The notes: a model not told the origin generated them from the sequence alone. A DNA stretch of 64,000 bases from Aurantiacibacter atlanticus (GCF_001077815.2 NZ_CP011310.1:1736001-1800000), one strand, 5' to 3'; counted from the stretch's first letter, positions 16,189-25,975 are shown. Translations and numbers: made by a program.

Positions 16189-18357
16189 TTAACCGGCTTG
16201 CTGTTTTGCCCTGGCGCGGGCGTGGTGCAGCACAGGCTCAGTATAACCAGATGGCTGGCACGCCCCGGTAATTATCAGCTCGCGCGCGGCAGCAAGCGCG
16301 ATGGAACCTTTAGGGCAAGCCATGATCGGTCGATATGAAGGGTCGCCCGCATTCTGCGCATCGACCTTCGCCGCCATTTCATGCAGGGCGGCGTCTATCG
16401 CAAACCGGTCCACCACGCCATGCACCAGCCAATTGGTGATATGCTGGCTGGAAATCCGCAAGGTGGCACGATCTTCCATCAAGCTGATGTCATGGATATC
16501 GGGCACCTTGGAACATCCGATGCCCTGATCAATCCAGCGCACCATATAGCCAAGGATGCCTTGCGCATTATTGTGCAGTTCTTCGGTAATTTCGTCGGCC
16601 GACCATCTGGTGTTTTCAGCCAAGGGCACAGTCAGCAGCTTGCCCAGGGGGACGAGAGTTTCGGTCGATCTCTCACGCTGGCGTTCAGCGACGTTGCACA
16701 GGTGGTAATGGATTGCGTGGAGCACAGCTGCCGTGGGTGAGGGGACCCACGCCGTGCTGGCACCGCTAGCAGGATGCCCCGCTTTTTCAGCCAGCATCGC
16801 ATGCATCCTGTCAGGCGCGGCCCACATGCCCTTGCCGATCTGTGCCTTGCCGGCAAAACCACAGGCCAGGCCGATCTGGACATTGCGATCTTCATAGGCA
16901 GCAATCCACTCGGCGTGCTTGATATCGCCTTTGCGCATCATCGGACCAGCCAGCATGGACGTGTGGATTTCGTCGCCCGTGCGATCAAGGAAGCCAGTGT
17001 TGATAAAGAACACCCGGTCCTTCACCGCATGGATGCATGCAGCAAGATTTGCGCTGGTGCGGCGTTCCTCATCCATCACGCCAATTTTCACCGTGTTACG
17101 CGCTAGGCCAAGCAAATCCTCAACTGCATCGAACAGATCATTGGAAAAGGCACATTCTTCTGGCCCGTGCATCTTGGGCTTCACCACATAGATGCTGCCC
17201 CTCAGCGAATTGCGTAAGGGGCCGATACGCTTCAGATCGTGCATCGCAATGGCCATTGTCACGACAGCATCAAGAATGCCTTCATGACATTCCTCACCGT
17301 CGGGCAATAGAACTGCAGGCGTTGTCATCAGATGCCCGACATTGCGCACCAGCAACAGGCTCCGGGCGCGTAAATTGCGTATCACTCCCGACTCATCGAT
17401 ATAGCTGCGATCCTGATTGGCGGTTCGGGTGACGGTTTCTCCGCCCTTGGAAAAGCGCGCTTCCAGATCGCCGCGTATGGCGCCAAGCCAGTTGCGATAG
17501 GCGACAATCTTGTCCGCTGCATCAATTGCGGCGACTGAATCTTCAAGATCGACAATAGTGGAAATTGCAGCTTCCAGTCGGATATCCGCAATGCCAGCCG
17601 GATCGGTCTTGCCGATGGGGTGGCTGCTATCGATCACAATCTCGATATGCAGGCCATTATTGCCAAGGATCACATTGTCGCCAATCGTGCCGAGCAATTG
17701 ATCGGGATTTGCAAGCTGCAGCTGGCCACCGGTCCATTCCGCCCAAGAACCTTCCGCCAGCGGGACCGCATCATCGAGGAACGCCTTCGCCCGCGTTATA
17801 ACCTGCGCGCCGCGGCGGGTGTCATACCCAGTTGAAGACACGATTTCTCCGTCGAGTGCATCAGTGCCGTATAATGCGTCATAAAGGCTGCCCCAGCGCG
17901 CATTGATGGCATTAAGCAGGAACCGCGCATTGAGCACCGGAACCACCAATTGTGGCCCCGAAATTTCTGCGATTTCGGCATCGACCTTCTGCGTGCCTAT
18001 GATGAAGGGCGCAGGCTCATCCACGAGATAACCAATTTCACGTAGAAAACTTTCTGGCGCGCCACAGCCACTTTCCGGATTGCGGCGATGCCAATTATCG
18101 ATCGCTTCCTGCAATTCCTCACGTTGCTGAAGCAATTCTCGATTGCGCGGGGTGAAGCGCGAAGCGAGTACCGCAAGGCCCTTCCAGAAGGCCGCAGCGC
18201 TGATGCCAGCATCGGGGAGGACTTCCTCCTCGACAAACGAGACCAGTTCACCAGATACCCGAAGGTAGGCGCGAAGCTGGTAATCATCGCTAACTCCGTC
18301 ACCACTTAGCGTGATATTGGCGGAGTCGTTCGTTTGCATCAGCGTTGCCTTGTTCAT
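16189..18357 (-). CDS. glcB: Malate synthase G
   Basis: Condenses glyoxylate with acetyl-CoA to malate, the second step of the glyoxylate shunt. The 722 residues match the single-chain G isoform. Recognisable stretches are VSFVEEEVLPDAGI at the N terminus, LLLVRNVGHLMTTPAV, the FINTGFLDRTGDEIHT region and IGKGMWAAPDRM, followed by VPSPTAAVLHAIHYH. Its ATG overlaps the stop of the 51-residue gene upstream (ATGA), so it is translationally coupled to it and probably cotranscribed with aceA. Confidence 0.96.
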   Translation of the reverse strand: MNKATLMQTNDSANITLSGDGVSDDYQLRAYLRVSGELVSFVEEEVLPDAGISAAAFWKGLAVLASRFTPRNRELLQQREELQEAIDNWHRRNPESGCGAPESFLREIGYLVDEPAPFIIGTQKVDAEIAEISGPQLVVPVLNARFLLNAINARWGSLYDALYGTDALDGEIVSSTGYDTRRGAQVITRAKAFLDDAVPLAEGSWAEWTGGQLQLANPDQLLGTIGDNVILGNNGLHIEIVIDSSHPIGKTDPAGIADIRLEAAISTIVDLEDSVAAIDAADKIVAYRNWLGAIRGDLEARFSKGGETVTRTANQDRSYIDESGVIRNLRARSLLLVRNVGHLMTTPAVLLPDGEECHEGILDAVVTMAIAMHDLKRIGPLRNSLRGSIYVVKPKMHGPEECAFSNDLFDAVEDLLGLARNTVKIGVMDEERRTSANLAACIHAVKDRVFFINTGFLDRTGDEIHTSMLAGPMMRKGDIKHAEWIAAYEDRNVQIGLACGFAGKAQIGKGMWAAPDRMHAMLAEKAGHPASGASTAWVPSPTAAVLHAIHYHLCNVAERQRERSTETLVPLGKLLTVPLAENTRWSADEITEELHNNAQGILGYMVRWIDQGIGCSKVPDIHDISLMEDRATLRISSQHITNWLVHGVVDRFAIDAALHEMAAKVDAQNAGDPSYRPIMACPKGSIALAAARELIITGACQPSGYTEPVLHHARARAKQQAG

Positions 18358-18509
18358 CGGGCGAAACGCCCGAGACGATGGTGCAGATTAACAAGCTTGC
18401 GGCTCTGCTCATTATCTTCTCCAGCCTTGATGGCTGTCGCCAGAGCGGAGCGGATGAGACCAAAATCCTCGGTCGAGAACACGGGTCTTGCAAGTCCTGG
18501 TTCGGTCAT
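18354..18509 (-). CDS. Small conserved-looking protein between aceA and glcB
   Basis: A 51-codon frame begins ATG at 18509 with a strong GGAG site 7 bases upstream and ends in a TGA overlapping the glcB start. It begins MTEPGLARPVFSTEDFG and ends NLHHRLGRFAR, mostly polar with one possible helix. No domain is recognised. Good ribosome site, clean packing between two shunt genes and stop/start overlap argue that it is real. It could be a regulator or assembly partner of the shunt enzymes, or simply a coupling peptide for glcB. Confidence 0.7.
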   Translation of the reverse strand: MTEPGLARPVFSTEDFGLIRSALATAIKAGEDNEQSRKLVNLHHRLGRFAR

Positions 18510-18554
18510 TGGTATTCTCCTTTCAAAGTATTTGAAGTGCGGCTGAAACCGTTT

Positions 18555-20150
18555 TCAGGCCGCGAACTGGTTCATCGTGTTGTTGGCGCCGCCCGCCTTG
18601 AGAGCAGCTTCGCCAGCAAAAGCCTCCTTGTGATCGTCACCGATGTCGGAACCCGACATGTTCTGGTGCTTCACACAGGCGATGCCCTGGCGGATTTCTT
18701 CGCGCTGAACCTGCTTCACGTAACCGAGCATCCCTTCTTCGCCGAAGTACCGCTTGGCGAGATTGTCCGTGCTCAGCGCAGCCGTGTGATAGGTCGGCAG
18801 CGTAATCAGGTGGTGAAAGATACCCGCCCGCTTGGCCGCATCGGCCTGGAAGGTGCGGATGCGTTCATCTGCTTCCTTGGCCAGTGCACTGTGATCATAG
18901 TGCTGGCTCATCAGGCGTTCCCGATCGTACTCAGTCAGGCTTTCACCCTTTTGCGCCCAAGCATCATACACTTGCTGGCGGAAGTTCAGCGTCCAGTTGA
19001 AGCTGGGTGAGTTGTTATAGACCAGCTTGGCATGCGGCACGACGGCGCGGATGCGATCAACCATTCCGGCGATCTGTTCGACATGCGGTTTTTCTGTTTC
19101 AATCCACAACAGATCGGCACCGTTTTGCAGCGCGGTGATGCAATCGAGCACGCAACGATCTTCTCCGGTTCCGGCGCGGAACTGAAAGAGGTTCGAGGGC
19201 AGGCGCCTGGGCTTCAAGAGCCTGCCCTCCCGGCTGATAAGTACCTCTCCCGTACCCAGTTCAGCCGTATCAATCTCCTCGCAATCAAGGAAAGCGTTAT
19301 ATTGGTCGCCAAGATCGCCTGGTACCTTGCTGTAGGCAATTTGCTTGGTCAGTCCTGCGCCCAGCGAATCTGTCCGTGCGACGATAATGCCGTCGGAAAT
19401 GCCCAGTTCGAGAAAAGCGTAGCGGATCGCCCGGATCTTCTGGAGGAAGTCCTCATGCGGCACCGTCACCTTGCCGTCTTGATGACCGCACTGCTTTTCA
19501 TCCGAAACCTGATTTTCGATCTGGATTGCGCAGGCGCCGGCCTCGATCAACTTCTTGGCGAGCAGATATGTCGCTTCGGCATTGCCAAAGCCTGCATCGA
19601 TATCGGCAATGATCGGAACGACATGGGTCTGGAAGCCGTCGATAGCCTGCTGCGCACGGGCGGCAGCACTATCGTCACCAGCTTCTCGCGCTGCATCAAG
19701 CTCGCGGAACAGGCCGCCAAGCTCGCGAGCGTCAGCCTGACGAAGGAATGTGTATAATTCCTCGATCAAGGCAGGAACGCTCGTCTTTTCATGCATGGAT
19801 TGGTCAGGAAGGGGGCCGAAATCGCTGCGCAAGGCGGCGATCATCCAGCCTGACAGGTAGAGATATTTGCCTTTGGTGGAGCCGAAGTGCTTCTTGATCG
19901 AGATCATTTTCTGCTGCCCGATGAACCCGTGCCAGCAACCCAATGATTGGGTGTAGGTGGCTGGATCCTTGTCATAGGCTTCCATGTCTTCGCGCATGAT
20001 CTTTGCGGTGTATCGCGCAATCTCAATTCCGTTCTGAAAACGGTTCTGCGTGCGCAGACGTGCGGCGAATTCGGGTTCCACACCCTGCCACGTCAAGCCT
20101 TCACGATGTTTGATGGCGGTCTGGCGGTGAATCTCTGCAAAATAGGTCAT
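18555..20150 (-). CDS. aceA: Isocitrate lyase (long, about 530-residue form)
   Basis: Splits isocitrate into glyoxylate and succinate. The 530 residues match the longer isoform known from Pseudomonas and many alphaproteobacteria. The active-site segment reads KQCGHQDGKVTVPHEDF; the second residue of the classical KKCGH is Gln, as in that isoform, and the catalytic Cys and His are kept. Also present are IIADIDAGFGNAEATY and YNNSPSFNW. ATG 20150 gives the usual start MTYFAEIHRQ; an upstream ATG at 20198 adds 16 unrelated residues. Divergent from the RamB-like regulator. Confidence 0.95.
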   Translation of the reverse strand: MTYFAEIHRQTAIKHREGLTWQGVEPEFAARLRTQNRFQNGIEIARYTAKIMREDMEAYDKDPATYTQSLGCWHGFIGQQKMISIKKHFGSTKGKYLYLSGWMIAALRSDFGPLPDQSMHEKTSVPALIEELYTFLRQADARELGGLFRELDAAREAGDDSAAARAQQAIDGFQTHVVPIIADIDAGFGNAEATYLLAKKLIEAGACAIQIENQVSDEKQCGHQDGKVTVPHEDFLQKIRAIRYAFLELGISDGIIVARTDSLGAGLTKQIAYSKVPGDLGDQYNAFLDCEEIDTAELGTGEVLISREGRLLKPRRLPSNLFQFRAGTGEDRCVLDCITALQNGADLLWIETEKPHVEQIAGMVDRIRAVVPHAKLVYNNSPSFNWTLNFRQQVYDAWAQKGESLTEYDRERLMSQHYDHSALAKEADERIRTFQADAAKRAGIFHHLITLPTYHTAALSTDNLAKRYFGEEGMLGYVKQVQREEIRQGIACVKHQNMSGSDIGDDHKEAFAGEAALKAGGANNTMNQFAA

Positions 20151-20240
20151 GGGCGCTCCGTCGGAAGGTCTTGCTGATGACAAGGTATTGCCATGCACAA
20201 TCCTTCGCTGTCGCCCGATACGGTGTCATGTTGTCAATGT

Positions 20241-20267
20241 TTACAGACTATGCTTGTAAGGTTGTAA
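20241..20267. promoter_or_regulatory. Candidate operator between aceA and its regulator
   Basis: The 153-base divergent gap contains TTACA (20241-20245) and TGTAA (20255-20259) as an inverted repeat with a nine-base spacer. TTGTAA is then repeated directly at 20254-20259 and 20262-20267. Such clustered half-sites are expected for a RamB/ScfR-type regulator, which commonly controls glyoxylate-shunt genes and itself. The assignment is by position and symmetry only. Confidence 0.45.
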
Positions 20268-20303
20268 AGCATTGACCGCCGCCCTCTTCAGGATGGAAAA
20301 TTC

Positions 20304-21719
20304 ATGGCCGGAAAGACTCTTTACCTTGGTCCCCGCCTCAAGAAATTGCGCCGTGATCTTGGCCTCACGCAGGCCATCATGGCGGCTGATCTGGAGATTT
20401 CCGCGAGCTATATCGCCTTGATGGAGCGCAATCAGCGGCCTGTTACCGCCGAAATGCTCATCAAGCTTGCAACCACCTACCGCGTTGATGTGGGCGAACT
20501 GGCGGACGTGAATGCCGATCAGACGGTGGCACGCCTGCAAGGCGTTTTGCGCGATCCGGTTTTTTCCGACATCGCCATAGAGCCGCTCGACATTGAAGAC
20601 ATTGCTACCAGCTATCCCGGCGTAGCAGAGGCGCTTTTGCGTTTACATACCGCCTTTGGTGAAGAGCAGCTTGCCCTTGCAGAAAGACGCGAGGGTGACG
20701 GGGCGCATGGTGATCCGGGGCCAACGGGCAGCGCAGGAGGCGACGCCATCGGCGAGGCGCGCGCGTTTCTTGCAGCGAGGCGCAATTGCTTCTCCGAGCT
20801 GGACGATAGCGCAGCCGCATTGGCCGGATCGCTGAATTCGTTTGAGACGATGCGTGTTTATCTCGCCGAGAATCACGAGCTGGACCTGCGGTTGAGCGAT
20901 GATGGATTGCTGCGCAGCGCCCTGCGCTGGCATGATTACCACCGCAGACGGGTATATGTGGCAGAGCGGCTGGATGATGGCGGCAGGCGTTTTCAAGCGG
21001 CTTTGCAGATTGCAATTCTCGAACAGGGGAAGGTCATTGCCGATATCTCGTCAGAAGGGCGTGTTGCCGGCGAGGATGGCAAGCGCTTGGTTCAGCGCGC
21101 CTTGCAATCATATTGGGCGGCCGCTTTGCTCATGCCCTATCGCGCCTTCGCCCGCGCCGCTGCAGATCTGCGGTATGACATAGAAGCGCTATGTTCGCGC
21201 TTCTCGGTCAGTTTTCAGCAGGCGGCGCATCGACTCACGACGCTCCAGCGTCCGGGCGAGGAAGGCGTACCCTTCTTTTTCCTGCGTGTGGACCGCGCAG
21301 GCAATGTGTCCAAGCGTCTGGATGGTGCCGGCTTTCCCTTCGCACGTCATGGCGGCGCATGCCCCTTGTGGAACGTCCACCGCGCTTTTGAACGACCGGA
21401 CGAAGTCAATGCCCAGATGATCGAGTTGCCCGATGGCGAACGCTATGTATCCATCGCTCGCACTGTTCGCGGGGGCGGGGGCGCGTTCGGGGCGCCAAGC
21501 GTTATGCGGTCCGTGGCCATTGCCTGCGCCGCCGTGCACCGGGACAAGTTGATCTACGGCACGGTCCTGGCGGATGCCAAACCCACGCCAATCGGGGTTG
21601 CCTGCCGTATGTGCCACCGCCCGCGCTGTATTGCCCGATCCGCCCCGCCGATAGGCCGAGAAATCGTGCCTGCACGCTTTCGTGAAAGCGGGATGCCTTT
21701 CGATTTTTCAATGGACTGA
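20304..21719 (+). CDS. XRE-family regulator of short-chain fatty acid / glyoxylate genes (RamB/ScfR-like)
   Basis: The 471 residues start with an XRE helix-turn-helix (LKKLRRDLGLTQAIMAADL, then SASYIALMERNQRPVT). A large C-terminal domain of the RamB/ScfR (DUF2083) type follows, ending with a Cys-rich stretch (GVACRMCHRPRCIAR). In actinobacteria and sphingomonads such proteins control isocitrate lyase and acetate genes. Divergent placement from aceA fits local control of the shunt. Whether it represses or activates cannot be told from sequence. Confidence 0.88.
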   Translation: MAGKTLYLGPRLKKLRRDLGLTQAIMAADLEISASYIALMERNQRPVTAEMLIKLATTYRVDVGELADVNADQTVARLQGVLRDPVFSDIAIEPLDIEDIATSYPGVAEALLRLHTAFGEEQLALAERREGDGAHGDPGPTGSAGGDAIGEARAFLAARRNCFSELDDSAAALAGSLNSFETMRVYLAENHELDLRLSDDGLLRSALRWHDYHRRRVYVAERLDDGGRRFQAALQIAILEQGKVIADISSEGRVAGEDGKRLVQRALQSYWAAALLMPYRAFARAAADLRYDIEALCSRFSVSFQQAAHRLTTLQRPGEEGVPFFFLRVDRAGNVSKRLDGAGFPFARHGGACPLWNVHRAFERPDEVNAQMIELPDGERYVSIARTVRGGGGAFGAPSVMRSVAIACAAVHRDKLIYGTVLADAKPTPIGVACRMCHRPRCIARSAPPIGREIVPARFRESGMPFDFSMD

Positions 21720-21804
21720 AGCTTCGCTGGCTCCGCTTCATCACATATTCAAATCTCGCCGAAAGGCAAAGCAACGACTTGTGGCCATCGCTGCCAGCGA
21801 CTAG

Positions 21805-22563
21805 ATGGACAACATGGCCGGAGAATTGAGAGACAATCGCGGACGCGGTGATGCTGAGTGGAGCTTCCCCGCGATCCATCCCGAAGGACGCAAGTTCGGC
21901 ATTGGTGCAGTTGGCATTTCGCTGCTGTTCCTGCTCATCGGATGGGGCTTTATCGGCTGGCCTTTGCTGGTGCTTTCAGCAGGTGTGTTTGCCTTTTTCC
22001 GTGATCCAGAACGGGTCGTCCCGCAGGGTGACCGCATAGTGGTTGCCCCTGCTGACGGATTGGTTTCGTTGATTGCACAAGTTCCGCCTCCGCCTGAATT
22101 GCAGGGCAGTGATGGAGATGGCGCTCCCGGACTTGGGGCAGAGCCTGTGACCCGCATATCCATATTCATGTCGGTCTTCGATGTGCACATTAACCGTGCA
22201 CCGATCGCGGGGACGGTAAAGCGTATCGTCTATATTCCCGGCGCATTCATGAACGCCGATCTGGACAAGGCGAGTGAAGAGAATGAGCGGCAACATATCC
22301 TGATCGAACGCGGCGATGGCACGCGCATCGGATTTACGCAGATTGCCGGACTAGTGGCGCGCCGCATCGTGCCCTTCATAAAGCCTGGCGATACTGTTGC
22401 TGCCGGACAGCGCGTTGGCTTGATCCGCTTCGGCAGTCGTGTTGATGTCTATCTTCCGGCTGGTACAGATTCCAGTGTCCTGCTTGGCCAGAGTGTCATT
22501 GCGGGCGAGACGATCCTTGCTGAGACGGGCAAGCACGGCTTGCTGGAGGGCGTCAGCCAATGA
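21805..22563 (+). CDS. psd: Phosphatidylserine decarboxylase proenzyme (short, proteobacterial type)
   Basis: Makes phosphatidylethanolamine from phosphatidylserine at the inner membrane. It has 252 residues. After a hydrophobic stretch ([20 protein letters not shown]) come [10 protein letters not shown] and [12 protein letters not shown]. The self-cleavage motif is [11 protein letters not shown], whose Gly-Ser bond yields the pyruvoyl group on the alpha chain. It overlaps pssA by ATGA; together they make PE from CDP-diacylglycerol and serine. Confidence 0.94.
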   Translation: MDNMAGELRDNRGRGDAEWSFPAIHPEGRKFGIGAVGISLLFLLIGWGFIGWPLLVLSAGVFAFFRDPERVVPQGDRIVVAPADGLVSLIAQVPPPPELQGSDGDGAPGLGAEPVTRISIFMSVFDVHINRAPIAGTVKRIVYIPGAFMNADLDKASEENERQHILIERGDGTRIGFTQIAGLVARRIVPFIKPGDTVAAGQRVGLIRFGSRVDVYLPAGTDSSVLLGQSVIAGETILAETGKHGLLEGVSQ

Positions 22564-23558
22564 GTTCTGGCCCCGCCGGTAGCGGTTCACAAGGGCACGG
22601 AGGGGCTGACCGGGACGACGAGTTCGATTTCGATGATGATGACATCGTAATGCCGGGTCCTGCATGGCTTGGGCCGAAGGCCAGCGAGCATGAACAGGTT
22701 ACCCGTTCCAGAGGGGGCAGGGGCCTTTCTCTTCGCGCAGTATTGCCCAATGCTATCACTGCCGCGGCTCTGTGTTCGGGTCTTACGGGTATCCGTTTTG
22801 CTATCGAGGGCGATTGGGAAAAATGTCTTTACGCCATCCTTATTGCGGGGGTGCTGGACGGAATTGACGGGCGTATTGCCCGATTGCTGAAAGCCCAGTC
22901 TCGATTTGGTGCAGAGCTGGATAGCCTGGCCGATTCGCTCAGCTTCGGAATGGCGCCCGCCCTGGTGCTGTTCTTGTGGTCGCTGCGTGATCTGCCGACA
23001 CTTGGCTGGCTCGCAGCACTCGGATTCGCAATTTGCTGCGCCTTGCGTCTGGCGCGCTTCAATGCGCAAATCGATGTTGATGAACAACCGCATAAATCCG
23101 CTGGTTTCCTGACAGGCATTCCTGCGCCAGTCGGGGCGGGGCTGGCCTTTCTTCCAATTTATATCTGGCTTGCCACTGATGAAAGGTGGACGCCGGAACC
23201 CTGGGCCATAGCTTTGTGGACTGTCGCGATTGCGCTGTTGATGATCTCTAACATTGCCACGCTGAGCTGGAAATCCATCCGTCCATCAGCCGATCTGCGT
23301 CTGGCCGCAATTGCCGGCACCGGCCTTGTGTTTGCAGCGCTGCTGAGTGAACCGTGGTGGACGCTGGCGGCAATCTGCGTCGTCTATCTCGCTCTCATGC
23401 CGCTTAGCGTTATGCGATATCGCAAGGTTCGACAGGCGCGTATTGCAAAGAACGCGACGCCAAAGGAAGCTACGCCTGCGCAAAAGCGACTTGCGGTTGA
23501 CGATATCGAACGTTCTTCATCCGAACAGATTGACGATAACCCTGATCAAGCGCGGTAA
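22560..23558 (+). CDS. pssA: CDP-diacylglycerol-serine O-phosphatidyltransferase
   Basis: Integral membrane enzyme joining CDP-diacylglycerol and serine, supplying substrate to Psd. The 332 residues have an acidic, low-complexity N terminus ([10 protein letters not shown]), then the CDP-alcohol phosphotransferase signature [21 protein letters not shown] and several membrane helices. A polar tail rich in Lys and Ser lies beyond the last helix and overlaps a convergent small gene by 89 bases. The tail is longer than needed for catalysis. Confidence 0.93.
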   Translation: MSSGPAGSGSQGHGGADRDDEFDFDDDDIVMPGPAWLGPKASEHEQVTRSRGGRGLSLRAVLPNAITAAALCSGLTGIRFAIEGDWEKCLYAILIAGVLDGIDGRIARLLKAQSRFGAELDSLADSLSFGMAPALVLFLWSLRDLPTLGWLAALGFAICCALRLARFNAQIDVDEQPHKSAGFLTGIPAPVGAGLAFLPIYIWLATDERWTPEPWAIALWTVAIALLMISNIATLSWKSIRPSADLRLAAIAGTGLVFAALLSEPWWTLAAICVVYLALMPLSVMRYRKVRQARIAKNATPKEATPAQKRLAVDDIERSSSEQIDDNPDQAR

Positions 23559-23676
23559 GTTCTGCGCGAATCGAACGAAACTGGCGCAAGGCCTGCCGTA
23601 CGGACGTGCTGCACGACATAATTGAAAGCGCCGCTACCAGTCCGAAGAAGAGCGAAATCGCGATGGTTACTGCCAT
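23470..23676 (-). CDS. Hypothetical small membrane protein convergent with pssA
   Basis: A 68-residue frame begins MAVTIAISLFFGLVAALSIM, one clear transmembrane helix. A basic tail ([14 protein letters not shown], ending QVAFAQA) resembles tails of small sphingomonad proteins. An AGGA-type ribosome site precedes the ATG at 23676. The frame extends further upstream to a GTG at 23829, giving 119 residues. It overlaps the pssA 3' end, which lowers confidence. No function is known. Confidence 0.5.
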   Translation of the reverse strand: MAVTIAISLFFGLVAALSIMSCSTSVRQALRQFRSIRAELTALDQGYRQSVRMKNVRYRQPQVAFAQA

Positions 23677-24079
23677 TGTTCCTGATCCTTGCGGCTTGGC
23701 CCGATAGGCCCTTTTAAAACAATCTTGCGATGCAAAACCCTTCCGAAGTGATTCTGCATCAACCGGCCTTGCGAGGATGGGTTCCCCCGTTTTCGCCCTA
23801 ATGAGGCTTATGTTCCATTTATGTTCCACAAGGTCAAGCAGTTTGTTCTGTATTCGTTCCTGAATGCCGGATGAGGACTGAGGATCAATTCTCTGCTGGA
23901 TTTCGTGATGCGCCTCGGCTAAGGGCGCCCGCGTCGGCAGCTTTCGCGGGATTTTCCCGTGAAGACATAATCGGCAAATTCACATGGAAGGCACTCATAC
24001 CGGTGCCGCCTGCGACACTTTTGAAATGGTCGCGGCTGGTTCCCCGCCTTCCAGAGGTATAACCGGAAAGGAATTCTAT

Positions 24080-24868
24080 ATGGCGGCTCCTACCGTCACG
24101 ATGCAGCAATTGATCGAGGCCGGCGCTCACTTCGGCCACCAGACCCACCGCTGGAACCCGCGGATGAAGCCGTATATCTTCGGCAACCGCAACGGCGTCC
24201 ACATCATCGACCTGTCGCAGACCGTGCCTTTGTTCGCACGCGCTCTGGATTTCGTGCAGCAGACTGTTCGCGCAGGCGGAAAGGTGCTGTTTGTCGGCAC
24301 CAAGCGTCAGGCGCAGGAGCCGATTGCACAGGCAGCTCGCGCCAGTGGCCAGCACTTCGTCAACCATCGCTGGCTGGGCGGTATGCTGACCAACTGGAAG
24401 ACGATTTCGGGTTCGATCCGCGAACTTAAATCCTTGGAAGAGCAGCTTTCGGGCGACACCAGCGGCCTCACCAAGAAGGAAGTCCTTCAGCTCACACGCA
24501 AGCGCGACAAGCTGGAACTTTCGCTCGGCGGTATCCGCGATATGGGCGGTGTGCCCGATGTCATGTTCGTGATTGACGCGAACAAGGAAGATCTGGCGAT
24601 CAAGGAAGCCAATGTTCTTGGCATCCCCGTGATTGCCGTGCTCGACACCAATGTCGATCCAGAAGGCATCGCGTTCCCGATCCCCGGCAATGACGACGCC
24701 AGCCGTGCTGTGCGCCTGTATTGCGATGCGATTGCAGAAGCAGCGACCAAGGGCCACGACAAGGGCGTCGTCGATTCCGGCGCCGATGTCGGCGCCATGG
24801 ATTCCCCTCCTGCAGAAGCTCCCGCAAAGGAAGCGGCTCCGGCAGAAGAAAACAAGGCTGACGCCTGA
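24080..24868 (+). CDS. rpsB: 30S ribosomal protein S2
   Basis: S2 bridges the head and platform of the 30S subunit and is needed for S1 binding. The 262 residues have the start [21 protein letters not shown], the [11 protein letters not shown] segment and [12 protein letters not shown]. An Ala/Glu/Pro-rich tail after residue about 235 is common in alphaproteobacteria. The ATG at 24080 has GGAAAGGA upstream; a longer frame adds unrelated residues. The 250 bases before it contain no clear gene and presumably the promoter and S2 leader. Confidence 0.97.
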   Translation: MAAPTVTMQQLIEAGAHFGHQTHRWNPRMKPYIFGNRNGVHIIDLSQTVPLFARALDFVQQTVRAGGKVLFVGTKRQAQEPIAQAARASGQHFVNHRWLGGMLTNWKTISGSIRELKSLEEQLSGDTSGLTKKEVLQLTRKRDKLELSLGGIRDMGGVPDVMFVIDANKEDLAIKEANVLGIPVIAVLDTNVDPEGIAFPIPGNDDASRAVRLYCDAIAEAATKGHDKGVVDSGADVGAMDSPPAEAPAKEAAPAEENKADA

Positions 24869-24917
24869 TCTACTGGCGATGCGCCGCCAGATGGCGCGTA
24901 TCACTTTAACCAATCAC

Positions 24918-24960
24918 GGCGCCGGTCCACCTGTAAAGGGACCGGCGCCATATGATTTTT
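24918..24960 (+). terminator. Hairpin/attenuator between rpsB and tsf
   Basis: A perfect 11-base-pair stem, GGCGCCGGTCC (24918-24928) with GGACCGGCGCC (24939-24949), has a ten-base loop and is followed after ATATGA by a run of T. It looks like an intrinsic terminator placed inside the rpsB-tsf operon, so it may reduce tsf expression relative to rpsB or act as an RNA-processing or stability element. Confidence 0.65.
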
Positions 24961-24976
24961 CAAGAGGACAAGAACC

Positions 24977-25903
24977 ATGGCAGCTTTTTCCGCTTCCGAT
25001 GTGAAAGCCCTGCGTGAGAAGACCGGCGCGGGCATGATGGATGCCAAGAAGGCGCTTGAAGAGGCAAATGGCGATATCGAAGCTGCGGTGGACGCTCTTC
25101 GCGCCAAGGGCCTTGCTTCGGCTCAGAAGAAATCCAGCCGCACTGCTGCAGAAGGCCTGGTCGGCGTTTCGGTAGCGGGCACCAAGGGTGTCGCGGTGGA
25201 AGTCAATTCCGAAACCGATTTCGTCGCCAAGAATGACAAGTTTCAGGACTTCGTGCGCAACACCACGGAAGTTGCTCTTGGACTGGATAGCGACGATGTC
25301 GAGGCTCTTAAGTCTGCATCTTATCCCGATGGCGGTAGTGTAGGTGAAAAGCTGACAGATAATGTCGCGACTATCGGTGAAAATCAGCAGGTCCGCCGTA
25401 TCAAGAGTGTCAGCGTCTCCAATGGCGTGGTCGTTCCTTATATGCACAATGCGCAGGCTCCTCTTCTCGGCAAGATCGGTGTGCTCGTGGCGCTGGAAAG
25501 TGAAGCGGGTGCAGATGTGCTCGAACCGCTGGGCAAGCAGCTTGCAATGCACATTGCAGCCGCCTTCCCGCAGGCTCTTGATGCTGACAGCCTTGATGCC
25601 GACGTGATTGATCGTGAACGCAAGATCGCCGCAGAAAAGGCTGCCGAAAGCGGCAAGCCTGCCGAAGTCCAGGAAAAGATGGTAGAAGGCGCGGTGAAGA
25701 AATACGCCAAGGAAAATGCGCTTCTCAGCCAGGTTTTCGTGATGGACAACAAGACGCCCATCGCGGACGTCATTGCCAAGGCCGGCAAGGACGCCGGAAC
25801 CGCCATCGTGCTGAAGGACTATGTCCGGTTCCAGCTTGGTGAAGGTATCGAGAAAGAAGAAAGCGATTTCGCAGCAGAGGTTGCAGCTGCTGTTGGCGGC
25901 TAA
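24977..25903 (+). CDS. tsf: Translation elongation factor Ts
   Basis: Guanine-nucleotide exchange factor for EF-Tu. The 308 residues include the N-terminal UBA-like motif ([19 protein letters not shown]), the [10 protein letters not shown] signature that contacts EF-Tu, two core repeats and a C-terminal module ending [24 protein letters not shown] precedes the ATG. It pairs with rpsB as in most bacteria. Confidence 0.97.
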   Translation: MAAFSASDVKALREKTGAGMMDAKKALEEANGDIEAAVDALRAKGLASAQKKSSRTAAEGLVGVSVAGTKGVAVEVNSETDFVAKNDKFQDFVRNTTEVALGLDSDDVEALKSASYPDGGSVGEKLTDNVATIGENQQVRRIKSVSVSNGVVVPYMHNAQAPLLGKIGVLVALESEAGADVLEPLGKQLAMHIAAAFPQALDADSLDADVIDRERKIAAEKAAESGKPAEVQEKMVEGAVKKYAKENALLSQVFVMDNKTPIADVIAKAGKDAGTAIVLKDYVRFQLGEGIEKEESDFAAEVAAAVGG

Positions 25904-25933
25904 ATTTCCAATCGCTGGAAATAGCAAAACGAG

Positions 25934-25967
25934 CGGCCGGGGTGACACTGTCACCTCGGCCGTTTTT
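25934..25967 (+). terminator. Rho-independent terminator after tsf
   Basis: A 13-base stem with one mismatch (25934-25946 with 25950-25962, core CGGCCG..GGTGAC) and a three-base loop is followed by TTTTT. It closes the rpsB-tsf transcript and separates it from pyrH. Confidence 0.88.
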
Positions 25968-25975
25968 CTATCTAG

